Shown: one piece after another, positions 21,508 through 31,007 of the stretch | Layout: each line of letters begins with the position of its first letter | Position numbering within the stretch: position 1 is the stretch's first letter | Assembly (NCBI GenBank): GCA_905479495.1 | Contig: CAJQMR010000007.1 | Coordinates: forward strand, 434,001 to 498,000 | Direction of reading: 5' to 3' | DNA length: 64,000 nucleotides | DNA from: an uncultured Anaerolineae bacterium | Lineage (GTDB): Bacteria > Chloroflexota > Anaerolineae > Promineifilales > Promineifilaceae | Translations under genes and position numbers: made by a program | Notes under the pieces: model-generated | Database searches by the model: none | Seen by the model: only the letters and a program-made list of their open reading frames with translations | What the model was told of the DNA's origin: nothing

Positions 21508-22494
21508 TTAATCTAGTTTCATGGATTGGTTTGGCAATATAGAAATATTTTGAAATTGAGCTATCAATTCAGCAAGTCCATGTTCAAGAGAGATTTTTGG
21601 CTGCCAGCCATGAGTACGCAATAGGTGGTTATTGGCAGAGAATGATAAGTGGGTGCGAATATCTTGTTCTGTAAAATGCAAAGCCGTCTCGATGGAAAGA
21701 GATTGAATAATATTTGCAACTCGGATGACAGATATATTTTCATCTACAAGATTAAAGGTCTTGCTGTTTGTTTGATTTGGATGGGTTAAGGCAAGGCAAA
21801 TGGCTTCGCTTGCATTTCGCACATGTGTTAAGGAGCGCTTCTGCTTTCCATCGCCAAAAATAGATAGCGGACGACCAATTCCGGCTAAATATGCAAATCT
21901 GTTAGCAAAAGACGTAAACCTTGTTATTGGGGCTAATCCATAAAGAACACCTAACCGAAAAATTGTATATTGGATACCTCTTTCACTTGTGATGGTAATT
22001 GCTGCTTCCGCCTTTCGTTTGGTCTGAGCATAAATACCTTGTGGAAAACATGCTTCATTTTCATTAACAAGTTGATTACTAGGGCCATATACGGCCGTTG
22101 TACTCGTGAAAATAAATCGTTGTACTTTTGCCTCTAAACACGCTTCCAATAAATGAACGGTTCCCCAGTGGTTAACTTGTTCCACCCAAGCACTGCGATC
22201 AAAACTCATGGGTGTATGTTCAATAGCTGCAAGGTGGATAACAGTAGAAACTCCTTCTAGAGCACGTCGAGTGACATTAGGATCTAAAATATCTCCCTCA
22301 ATAAACTCATAGGTTCCCTTTGCAGGCAAATTCATAATTGCTTGATAATCTCCAGAATGGAGATTATCCAAAATACGCACGGTGATTTCTGAATTTAAAG
22401 CAACAATATCCCTTATTAGCTGAGAGCCAAGATAACCTAAGCCACCTGTAACAAGAACGATTTTACTTTTCGCGTTATGTGTTGAATGTTTCAT
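21508..22494 (-). CDS. NAD-dependent epimerase/dehydratase
   Basis: VTGGLGYLGSQLI, IFTSTTAVYG, YAQTKRKAE. Confidence 0.88.
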   Translation of the reverse strand: MKHSTHNAKSKIVLVTGGLGYLGSQLIRDIVALNSEITVRILDNLHSGDYQAIMNLPAKGTYEFIEGDILDPNVTRRALEGVSTVIHLAAIEHTPMSFDRSAWVEQVNHWGTVHLLEACLEAKVQRFIFTSTTAVYGPSNQLVNENEACFPQGIYAQTKRKAEAAITITSERGIQYTIFRLGVLYGLAPITRFTSFANRFAYLAGIGRPLSIFGDGKQKRSLTHVRNASEAICLALTHPNQTNSKTFNLVDENISVIRVANIIQSLSIETALHFTEQDIRTHLSFSANNHLLRTHGWQPKISLEHGLAELIAQFQNISILPNQSMKLD

Positions 22495-22545
22495 ATCTAA
22501 TTAGGATTGAGAACACTAGGAGGACATCGCCTAAATTGTATAAGC

Positions 22546-23292
22546 TTATTCTTTCCCAAATGGTTTACCATCCACATGCTCATGTAGATGGTTCAATTGA
22601 TTTCCTCTAAGTAAGGTATGCAATCCGCACTCAACCTTGTTATTATTTACCCATCTTCCTGCACGATCGTTATTCTCATCCTGTTCAAAAACGGGGCGCG
22701 TGCAGGGTTTGCAGCCTATACTCAGATATCCTTGAGAAAGTAATGGATGTTCGGGTAATTGATGTTTGGTAATATATTGCCAAACATCTTTTTTTGTCCA
22801 GTTGGCGAGAGGATGAATTCTAAGGCATCCTTGAGGTAACCTTTCTATCAATTCAATATTGGCTCTATTAAGCGTTTGATCTCGGCGAATACCACTGATC
22901 CACCCTGACAGATTTGCAAGCATATCTTGAAGAGGTCTCGTCTTGTTTGCATAACAGCAAGCATCGGGGTCTTTGATATATAACGGCGTATGAGAAGTAT
23001 TGTTTGACTGTGAGCCGCTGTTAGAGGGATAAATAACATGCAGATTTAGCCCCCATTGTTTAACAATTTGATCGCGAAAGAGTAAGGTTTCTGGAAAATG
23101 GTAACCTGTGTCCAAGAAAAAAATTGGTAAATCAGGGATTGTTTGGGAAACAATATGAAGTAAGGGCATCCCCTGAGTCTGAAAAGATGATGTCATTGCA
23201 AGTGGTTGTATATTGCTCCATGCCCATATTAGCATCTCTTGTACAGATAAAGGAGCTAATTTTTTATTGAGGTTTACTACGTCTTGGTGCAT
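22546..23292 (-). CDS. cysH: APS/PAPS reductase (CysH family, [4Fe-4S] cysteine pattern)
   Basis: FLDTGYHFPETL, DACCYANKTRPL, SGIRRDQT, HPLANWTKKDVWQY, SIGCKPCTRP, C-terminal ECGLH. Confidence 0.92.
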   Translation of the reverse strand: MHQDVVNLNKKLAPLSVQEMLIWAWSNIQPLAMTSSFQTQGMPLLHIVSQTIPDLPIFFLDTGYHFPETLLFRDQIVKQWGLNLHVIYPSNSGSQSNNTSHTPLYIKDPDACCYANKTRPLQDMLANLSGWISGIRRDQTLNRANIELIERLPQGCLRIHPLANWTKKDVWQYITKHQLPEHPLLSQGYLSIGCKPCTRPVFEQDENNDRAGRWVNNNKVECGLHTLLRGNQLNHLHEHVDGKPFGKE

Positions 23293-23370
23293 ATAATTGT
23301 TGATCCTAAGTTTTTATATAGCGTTACAATATATGTATGGTAATCAGTTGCTTGACTATGTCCTGTATCG

Positions 23371-24591
23371 TTAATCACGAGTGTATGAATCCCACCAAAA
23401 TTTTATTACCAATATGAATATGGATCCAAATAGACCAAGGAAAATAGCTGCAGCTATAAGGACTAACTTTTGTGATGAAACTGCATGATTTGGCACGGTT
23501 GCTTCACTCGCTAAACGAATATTTTGTATTGTATTTTGCGCTGTGATTCTTTTTTCTTGTACTTTTGTTGCCAATGCCAAATAAGTTTCTTCGGCAACTT
23601 GCACCTTTCGTGAAAGACGCACATATTCAGTGTTAGCTTCTAGCAATTGCTTTTGTAGCTGTTGTATTTGTGAATCAAGTTTCTCTAACTCCCCTGTAAG
23701 TTTTGTGGAACGAACCTCGATAACTCCAATAAGCGAGTCTAATAAAGCGATTTGGTTTGCAGGGGATAGGTTTCCCAAACCTGCGGTGTTGTCTACAGTA
23801 AACAGAAGGGGTACGATTTTTTCACTATGAAAGGTGCGCAATTGTAAAGTTAAGGTTGTTAGTTCGGATATGAAATAATTATTTTGATTATCTATTGCTG
23901 ATATTTGGGTGCGCAATTCATTGGCATCCTGTTGTAGGGTGATTAAATCCTGTTTTTCTTGCAAATAAGCTCTTTGAGCATTGCTGTAAGTGTTTAATGT
24001 ATTGCTGATAGTTTCAGATGGATTGATACCTTCATAAGTGATGAGAGCTTCTTCAGCAGTTTCTAAATTTTCTTGAGCCATTGCCAACTGTTCTTCAAAA
24101 AAAACAACTTCTACTTCACTCTGGTCGCTATAAATTGAATTTGCCCAAGGCACAAATTCGGATGCCCAATTATTCGCAATTCGAGCTGCCATTTGGGGGT
24201 CTTGGTCTGTTACCGTAAGGAGTAATAATGAGTGATCTGCACCTTGCTCGACAGATAATTTTGCCGCTAACTGCTGAATATCTTTGATCTCAGGAATATT
24301 AGCTCTGTTTAGTACAAGATTTAGAATTGCGTCACTTTTAGCGAGCTCAGGAAATGCATTTAAAGGCTGCATTGTAGCTGTTTCCCGGAACCGGGGATCG
24401 AATTCGATTACATTATCTGATTGTACAATTGTTACGATAGCGGTTGCTACATAATTAGGCGGTATGAAAGATGAAGCAATAAATGCCAGAATGCCAGCAA
24501 CAAAACCAGCTCCCAAAACCCATATCCATTTATTGAGAATTATCTTAATATACGGCCGTAAATTAATTTCCTCTTCCAACTTATCCTCCAT
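23371..24591 (-). CDS. Wzz/chain-length determinant protein (no fused BY-kinase)
   Basis: two flanking TM helices, coiled coil, N-terminal EEEINLRPYIKIILNKW. Confidence 0.85.
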   Translation of the reverse strand: MEDKLEEEINLRPYIKIILNKWIWVLGAGFVAGILAFIASSFIPPNYVATAIVTIVQSDNVIEFDPRFRETATMQPLNAFPELAKSDAILNLVLNRANIPEIKDIQQLAAKLSVEQGADHSLLLLTVTDQDPQMAARIANNWASEFVPWANSIYSDQSEVEVVFFEEQLAMAQENLETAEEALITYEGINPSETISNTLNTYSNAQRAYLQEKQDLITLQQDANELRTQISAIDNQNNYFISELTTLTLQLRTFHSEKIVPLLFTVDNTAGLGNLSPANQIALLDSLIGVIEVRSTKLTGELEKLDSQIQQLQKQLLEANTEYVRLSRKVQVAEETYLALATKVQEKRITAQNTIQNIRLASEATVPNHAVSSQKLVLIAAAIFLGLFGSIFILVIKFWWDSYTRD

Positions 24592-25085
24592 CAAAAAAAT
24601 CAATCATATCTGAAATCAAAATCAGGGCAAATAGCGAAAAAGCGCCGATTTTAAGCATATTCTGCCTGATTTTAGGCTCAATTTTATCCGGTTTGGTGGA
24701 GATTACCTGTTGCGTAATTGCAATCTGAAGAGATTGCCGTATAGGGAACCATCGGCTGATTTAAGGTGGTGCCCACAAGACTGGAGCAAAGTCAATCAAC
24801 TCGTTTTCGTAAGATGTTGTGTAACTTTGATAACCTATCGTATTAGGACTAAAGTACCTTCAATAGATGAAAGTATGGAAGATTTAACATGATTGCAATT
24901 TTGTGATTAGTATTTAGATTGGCAACAATATTTTGAAATAAAAATAGCTTTTGGTGTTGCCGATTCCTCAAGGAAGACGCACATATCTACTCAAATTTTG
25001 CACATTTTACCTAAATTTCGTAATGTGAATACCGTAATAGACAGAATGGAATTATCATAATAGGATGTAATTGGAGATTTTATTT

Positions 25086-26783
25086 ATGAAACTCAAATTT
25101 AGTAAAGACAATAAATTGAAGCATCTAATACTCAAGGGCCGTTTCCCTCTAGGTGCCTTGCTTCTTATGATTGTACTTATCGCTCCAATTTCCTTTGTGC
25201 AACCTGCTGTTGCAGCTTCTCCACAAGCATCTTATGCACCTCCAGGGTTATCTTGCGTAGACTTTTCTACAATAGCTGTCGGTAGCAGTGTTGAAGGACT
25301 TGGTACAGTACACCCAGACTTGGCAATTAATACTAGCTCTGGTTCAGCTGTGGCTGTCGCTGAAGGAGTTTTCCCAAGCGCTTATGGTGGCCCTAATGGC
25401 ACAAATAGTATTCCGAATGGTGGAATGGGTATCTTACAGGGATTTTATGACAAATCACGAGTTCATGATTATGTCTTTACCTTTAGACCTGGAAAAACAG
25501 TAAACGTTTTTTCTATTAAATCATTGGATTTTGGTGACTTGAATGCGCCACGGGCAACAGAACATGAGATGTCTCTAGTTGCTTATGATTCATTAGGCAA
25601 TGTTTTGGATACACATACACTGGCTTTTACGAGTGATGGTTTAGGTTTCCCTCGTGATGGTTCTGCTGGTGATTTGTGGATTACAGGTGATGCTAGCGCA
25701 GAGGAAGGTCAACCTGGCAATTTTACCTTTACTGTTTCCGGTAATGATATTAGCCGGGTTGAAATGCATTACAATAGTAATAGCGATACGCCTGAACTGC
25801 CCACAGACCCATATTTTGGCTTGACACTCCTTTGCTTTGAAGAGGTTGTGCCACCAGCATCGCTATGTGCAGATTTTGCCACGCTTGAGCCTGACACAAG
25901 CGTAGAAGGCTTAGGTACTATTCACCCGGATTTAGAAATTCGTACGGGTTCTGGCTCTGCTGTGGCTGTTCATGAAGGTGTAACACCAGGTGCTTATGGT
26001 GGTCCAAATGGAGGCGGCAGCATTCCTAACGTGGGTATGGGTGTATTGCAAGGGTTTTATGACAAATCACGAATCCATGATTATGTCTTTACATTTGGAC
26101 CGAATCAAAGTGTAAGTGTTTTTACGCTAAAAATGCTGGATTTTGGTGACCTAAATGAACAACTGGCTACAGAACATGAAGTTTCTTTGGATGCTTATAA
26201 TGCAAATGGGGATATTGTAGATTCACAGGTTCTCTGGTTTACAAGTGATGGCAAAGGCTTCCCTCGAGGTGGTTCTGCTGGTGATTTGTGGATTACAGGT
26301 GATGCTACAGCCGAAGAGGGTGAGCCTGGAAATTATACATTTGTTGTGGATGCCCCAGGAATTGTGCGGGTGGAAATGCATTTTGACAGTAACGGGGATA
26401 CCCCCAATCTTCCTACGGACCCATATTTTGGATTGGCCGTGCTCTGCTTTGAACCAGAAACCACCGTACCTGAACTCGACCCACCTACGGCCGATTTAAC
26501 CCTTCTTCGCTCGAAAACAGCACCGACTATTGGTGGTAAGTACCTGGTTGAGTATGCTTGCAGCGACACGGCCCCCAATCTGGTTTCGGCAACGATTAAC
26601 GGCTACGATGTGGTGAATGGGCAGGATGTCAATCTGGTGATAGGGGAGCATGAATCAGCCCGGATTGTGGATGATATGCTGCTCTGGCTCTTTGCCCCTG
26701 AATTCAGTTTTGATGTGACTTGTGCTGATGATAGTGGTAATCAAATCTCAACTACCGTTGTGCCTGAATTTAATATTCCGTAA
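25086..26783 (+). CDS. Secreted protein with two tandem ~195-aa homologous domains
   Basis: signal peptide; repeats LSCVDFSTIAVGSSVEGLGTVHPDLAI...DPYFGLTLLCFE and LCADFATLEPDTSVEGLGTIHPDLEI...DPYFGLAVLCFE; RBS-like GGAG upstream of 25086. Confidence 0.85.
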   Translation: MKLKFSKDNKLKHLILKGRFPLGALLLMIVLIAPISFVQPAVAASPQASYAPPGLSCVDFSTIAVGSSVEGLGTVHPDLAINTSSGSAVAVAEGVFPSAYGGPNGTNSIPNGGMGILQGFYDKSRVHDYVFTFRPGKTVNVFSIKSLDFGDLNAPRATEHEMSLVAYDSLGNVLDTHTLAFTSDGLGFPRDGSAGDLWITGDASAEEGQPGNFTFTVSGNDISRVEMHYNSNSDTPELPTDPYFGLTLLCFEEVVPPASLCADFATLEPDTSVEGLGTIHPDLEIRTGSGSAVAVHEGVTPGAYGGPNGGGSIPNVGMGVLQGFYDKSRIHDYVFTFGPNQSVSVFTLKMLDFGDLNEQLATEHEVSLDAYNANGDIVDSQVLWFTSDGKGFPRGGSAGDLWITGDATAEEGEPGNYTFVVDAPGIVRVEMHFDSNGDTPNLPTDPYFGLAVLCFEPETTVPELDPPTADLTLLRSKTAPTIGGKYLVEYACSDTAPNLVSATINGYDVVNGQDVNLVIGEHESARIVDDMLLWLFAPEFSFDVTCADDSGNQISTTVVPEFNIP

Positions 26784-26806
26784 CGTTTGAATTGTTTAAT
26801 CTTTAG

Positions 26807-26843
26807 AAGAGCGGATGGCTTGATGGCCATCCGCTCTTTTTGT
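26807..26843 (+). terminator. Rho-independent terminator AAGAGCGGATGGC-TTGA-TGGCCATCCGCTCTT + T-tract
   Basis: strong GC hairpin followed by TTTTTG, 23 nt after the preceding stop. Confidence 0.92.
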
Positions 26844-27018
26844 TTATAATCAGCTCCAATTGAGTATGTTGCTATCTGCAACTAGAATCATGTTCGTTTT
26901 GCGTCCTTGTTGTGGGCGCTAGTACCTCGGCCATAGCCGGAAAAGTGGCTTGAACCAAACGGCCGTTCCCCGCTATACTCCACTCATTCTGCCATGTTAA
27001 GGAATAGTACCCAATCGT

Positions 27019-28329
27019 ATGAAAAAAAAAGATGAGCTTTTACAAAGGATTGAAAACCGACAGGCCCCAATTGGTGTGGTTGGTTTAGGTTATGTTGGCC
27101 TGCCGCTGGCTGTTGCTTTTGCTCAGGCAGGCTTTTATGTCATTGGGGTTGATGTAGACCCCAACAAAGTTGAGCAGTTGCAGCGGGGTCAAAGCTATAT
27201 TGCCGATGTGCCCGCTGCCGAAATTGCGCCCCTGGTGGCCAACGGCCGTTTCCAACCTACCACCGACTATAATCAGCTGGCCGACACGGATGCCATCTCC
27301 ATTTGTGTGCCTACACCGCTGCGCAAAACCAAAGACCCAGACATCTCTTACATCATCAACGCTGCTGAAAATATCTCCCGCGTGGGGGCGACGGGCAAGC
27401 TGGTGGTCCTGGAATCGACTACCTATCCGGGTACCACTGAAGAAGTTATCTTGCCCCGGCTCATTACCAACGGGGATAAAGTAGGTCAGGACTTTTTCCT
27501 CGCTTTTTCGCCGGAACGCATCGATCCAGGCCGTACCGACTACACCGTCTACAACACGCCTAAGGTGATTGGTGGCATGACGCCTGCCTGCCAGGAAACG
27601 GCCGTTGCCCTTTACAGCACCATCGTGGCCCAACCGGTGCCTGTTTCCAGCACCGCTGCCGCCGAAATGGTGAAGCTGCTGGAAAATACCTTCCGGGCCG
27701 TCAACATTGGGCTGGTCAATGAGATGGCCTTGATGTGCGACCGGTTGGGGTTGAACGTGTGGGAAGTGGTCGAAGCGGCTGCCACTAAGCCGTATGGTTT
27801 CATGCCGTTTTATCCTGGCCCTGGGCTGGGTGGCCATTGCATTCCCATCGATCCGCATTACCTTAGCTGGAAATTGCGTACGCTTAACTACACTGCCCGC
27901 TTCATTGAACTGGCCGCCGAGGTGAACAGCGCCATGCCTGCCTACGTTGTCAGCAAGATTGCCGCCGGACTCAACGAATTTCGCAAGGCGGTCAACGGCA
28001 GCCGGGTGCTGCTGCTGGGCGTGGCTTACAAGCCCAACGTCGCCGACGTGCGTGAAAGCCCGGCGATGGACATTATTCATTTACTGCAAGCCCAGGGTGC
28101 AGCAATTAGCTATCACGATCCGCATGTTTCCACCCTGACGCTGGATGATTTTACGGCCGAATCCGTCCCGCTCACGGCCGTTTCCCTGCAACAAGCCGAT
28201 TGTGTCGTCATCGTTACGAATCATGCCGCTTTCGACTGGCCGCTCATCGCCCAACATGCCCCGCTCATTGTCGATACCCGCAACGCGCTAAAAGCGGGTG
28301 ACGTAAACGGCCGTCTTCTCACGCTGTGA
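27019..28329 (+). CDS. Nucleotide sugar dehydrogenase (UDP-ManNAc/GlcNAc/Glc 6-dehydrogenase type)
   Basis: GVVGLGYVGLPLAVAFAQAGF, ESTTYPGTTEEV, PGPGLGGHCIPIDPHYLSWK. Confidence 0.93.
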   Translation: MKKKDELLQRIENRQAPIGVVGLGYVGLPLAVAFAQAGFYVIGVDVDPNKVEQLQRGQSYIADVPAAEIAPLVANGRFQPTTDYNQLADTDAISICVPTPLRKTKDPDISYIINAAENISRVGATGKLVVLESTTYPGTTEEVILPRLITNGDKVGQDFFLAFSPERIDPGRTDYTVYNTPKVIGGMTPACQETAVALYSTIVAQPVPVSSTAAAEMVKLLENTFRAVNIGLVNEMALMCDRLGLNVWEVVEAAATKPYGFMPFYPGPGLGGHCIPIDPHYLSWKLRTLNYTARFIELAAEVNSAMPAYVVSKIAAGLNEFRKAVNGSRVLLLGVAYKPNVADVRESPAMDIIHLLQAQGAAISYHDPHVSTLTLDDFTAESVPLTAVSLQQADCVVIVTNHAAFDWPLIAQHAPLIVDTRNALKAGDVNGRLLTL

Positions 28330-28392
28330 GACTGGAGATTAGAGATTGGAGATTGGCTGCGACTAATCTCCAGTCTCCAGTCTCCAATCTCT
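28330..28392. repeat. Long inverted repeat of GGAGATT/GGAGACT units between convergent genes
   Basis: left arm 28330-28356 pairs with right arm 28363-28392; same family as 1084-1114. Confidence 0.75.
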
Positions 28393-29817
28393 GTTTCGCC
28401 TCAAGCCACGCGGATAATGGTTTTTCAGACGGCCGTTCACCCGCTTGCCCCAACCAAGAACAAAGCCATCCACCGCTACCAACAGCCAGCCATCTGGCCC
28501 TTTGCTAGGCAAATCCAATCCCTGCCAGTAGGCGGCAATCTCATCTGAATTGGCGGCGAAGGTGACGACATCAGCCGCATCTTCCGGGGTGAGTGCCAAA
28601 GCCAGGGCGTGATCGGGCCGGAAATACCCTTTACGAATCTCACCCAGCAGCAGGCCGTAACGAATCAGGTGCAGCTTGCCGGTTTCCAGGGCTAGTTCCG
28701 GCAGCAGGTAAAGACGGCCGTTTACCAACAACAATCTTTCCTCTGCAAAATCGGCCTGTAAAAATTCTCGGGCAAATAATTGCCAAATCGCTAAATCTTT
28801 TTTACCCGGCGGCGTAAACTCCATGGGTTTCCCAAACCCTTGGGGTTTTTCATCGCCCACATGCTGCATCACGGCAATAAAATGCCCTTCGCCGGGGAAT
28901 TGGTGTGGCCAGAGACGGACACATTTTTGCAACGTTTCATCGGCCAGCGAATCGTTTAGCCAAGACGGCCGTCCTCGCCCAAACCCGGCAAAGCGCGGCG
29001 GATCGATCAGTTCAAATTGGGGAAATTCGTGCAAAAAGTGGGCAATGACCGCCTCATCTTCCTCTGGGGCGAAGGTGCAGGTCGCATAGACAAGCCGCCC
29101 GCCTGATTTTACAAGCGTGGCGGCGGTGTGCAGAACGGCCGTTTGCCGCCGCGCACAAGCCAACACCATTTCCTCGCTCCATGCAAATGGCTCCTGCTTG
29201 CTCACGGACTGTTGTTTGCCCGCAAACTGCTGTTTGCGAAACATGCCCTCGCCAGAACAGGGTGCATCCACCAGCACCCGATCAAAAATCGGGCCAAACT
29301 GTGTGGCCAGATGCGTCGGCTCTGCACTGGTGATGAGTGTGTTGCGCGCGCCCCAACGGGTCATGTTTTCCGCCAGCAGCCGCGCGCGCCCGGTGTGGAT
29401 GTCGTTGGCGACCAGCAGGCCACGACCCTGCATTTGTGCTGCCAGATGGCTGGCTTTGCCGCCTGGTGCGGCCGCCAAATCCAGCACCAATTCACCTGGC
29501 TGGGCGGCCACCAGCCCGCCCACCACCATCGCCGATGGCTCCTGCAGATAGTACAATCCTGCCCCGTGGTAAGGATGACTGCCCGGCTTGCTGTCGTCTG
29601 TTACTAAAAATCCGGCTGGTTCATGTGCCCCCACCGCTTTCAGCGCAAACGGCGAAAGGGTGCTAAAATCGTTGGCGCTTACCTTCAGTGTATTCACCCG
29701 CAGCCCGATGGCTGGTGGTTCACTGTAGCTTTGCTCGAATTGGTTAAATTCATCTCCCAACAGCTCGGCCATTTTGGCCATAAAATCGGGTGGGAGAGCT
29801 TGTGAATTGGTTGACAT
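28363..29817 (-). CDS. RsmF/RsmB-like 16S rRNA m5C methyltransferase (NOL1/NOP2/sun family)
   Basis: LDLAAAPGGKASHLAAQMQGRGLLVANDIH, VDAPCSGEGMFRK, YATCTFAPEEDEAVI, C-terminal RsmF-type region. Confidence 0.92.
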   Translation of the reverse strand: MSTNSQALPPDFMAKMAELLGDEFNQFEQSYSEPPAIGLRVNTLKVSANDFSTLSPFALKAVGAHEPAGFLVTDDSKPGSHPYHGAGLYYLQEPSAMVVGGLVAAQPGELVLDLAAAPGGKASHLAAQMQGRGLLVANDIHTGRARLLAENMTRWGARNTLITSAEPTHLATQFGPIFDRVLVDAPCSGEGMFRKQQFAGKQQSVSKQEPFAWSEEMVLACARRQTAVLHTAATLVKSGGRLVYATCTFAPEEDEAVIAHFLHEFPQFELIDPPRFAGFGRGRPSWLNDSLADETLQKCVRLWPHQFPGEGHFIAVMQHVGDEKPQGFGKPMEFTPPGKKDLAIWQLFAREFLQADFAEERLLLVNGRLYLLPELALETGKLHLIRYGLLLGEIRKGYFRPDHALALALTPEDAADVVTFAANSDEIAAYWQGLDLPSKGPDGWLLVAVDGFVLGWGKRVNGRLKNHYPRGLRRNRDWRLETGD

Positions 29818-29828
29818 AAATTATCCGG

Positions 29829-30929
29829 ATGCTTTCTGAATTAAAATTGCCTCACGGCACGCTCCAACTTCCCATCTTTTTGCCCGATGGCACCCAAGGG
29901 GTGGTGCGTACGCTGGACGCCCGCGATGTGGAAGACGCGCACATTCAGGCCGTGCAGATGAATGCTTTCCATCTGATGCAGCGCCCTGGCTCCTCCACAA
30001 TTCAGGCGTTGGGTGGCTTGCATCGCATGGCAGGCTGGAACCGGCCTATCTTTACCGATTCCGGCGGCTTTCAAGTCTATTCACTTTTGCGCCAAAACGC
30101 GAAAAGCGGCTCGATTAGCGACAAGGGTGCAACGTTTCGTCCCGAAGGCTCTGATCGCAAATTTAACCTGACGCCCGAAAAGAGCGTTCAGCTTCAGCTT
30201 AGTTACGGCTCCGACGTGGTGATTTGTTTTGATGACTGCACCCATGTGGACGATCCGCTGGTGGAGCAGGAAAAATCGGTGGCGCGGACGGTGCAATGGG
30301 CGGCACGCTGCAAGGCGGAGTTTGAAAAGATTGTGGGGCAGCGAGAGTTGGCGGAAGGGGAACGGCCGTATCTCATTGCCGTCGTGCAAGGTGGTGCAGC
30401 GCTTCATTTGCGGCAGCAATGTGCGGAACAGCTGCTGGCGATTGGCTTTGATGGCTACGGCTACGGCGGTTGGCCATTGGACGCTGACAACAATCTACTG
30501 ACTGATGTTTTGGCTTACACACGAGAACTTATCCCCGACCAGTTCACCCTGCATGCCCTGGGCGTAGGCCATCCGGCCAACGTCGTGGTGAGCGCCCGGC
30601 TGGGCTACAATATTTTTGACAGCACCATGCCAACCAGAGATGCACGACACGGCCGTTTGATGATTTTCACCACCGACCCACGCAGCAGCCATCTGGATGA
30701 TGCCGGCCATTTTTTCCGCTACATCTACATCAAAGACAAAAAGCACGTCAAAACCAATTTGCCCCTCTCTGAATATTGCGACTGCTTCACCTGCACCCGC
30801 TACAGCCTAGGCTACCTGCACCACCTCTACAATATTAACGACGTGCTCTACCAGCGGCTGGCCACGCTGCACAATCTGCGCTTCATGACCCAACTGATGC
30901 AAAACTTGCGGGGGGAGAGGGGAAAATAG
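29829..30929 (+). CDS. tgt: tRNA-guanine/queuine transglycosylase family
   Basis: LPHGTLQLPIFLPDGTQGVVRTL, TDSGGFQVYSL, CDCFTCTRYSLGYLHHL zinc motif. Confidence 0.9.
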   Translation: MLSELKLPHGTLQLPIFLPDGTQGVVRTLDARDVEDAHIQAVQMNAFHLMQRPGSSTIQALGGLHRMAGWNRPIFTDSGGFQVYSLLRQNAKSGSISDKGATFRPEGSDRKFNLTPEKSVQLQLSYGSDVVICFDDCTHVDDPLVEQEKSVARTVQWAARCKAEFEKIVGQRELAEGERPYLIAVVQGGAALHLRQQCAEQLLAIGFDGYGYGGWPLDADNNLLTDVLAYTRELIPDQFTLHALGVGHPANVVVSARLGYNIFDSTMPTRDARHGRLMIFTTDPRSSHLDDAGHFFRYIYIKDKKHVKTNLPLSEYCDCFTCTRYSLGYLHHLYNINDVLYQRLATLHNLRFMTQLMQNLRGERGK

Positions 30930-31007
30930 GACGCGGATTACTCTGATTTTCCTGATCTTTTTTATCAGGTTAATTAGGCAAATCTGCGTTCTATATATCT
31001 TTTTAGT

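Noticed and set aside
24710-24892. 60-aa ORF in the divergent intergenic region
   Set aside because: No RBS or family signal; typical chance ORF.
27085-28080. 331-aa minus-strand ORF
   Set aside because: Fully antisense to the well-supported nucleotide sugar dehydrogenase; no recognisable family motifs.
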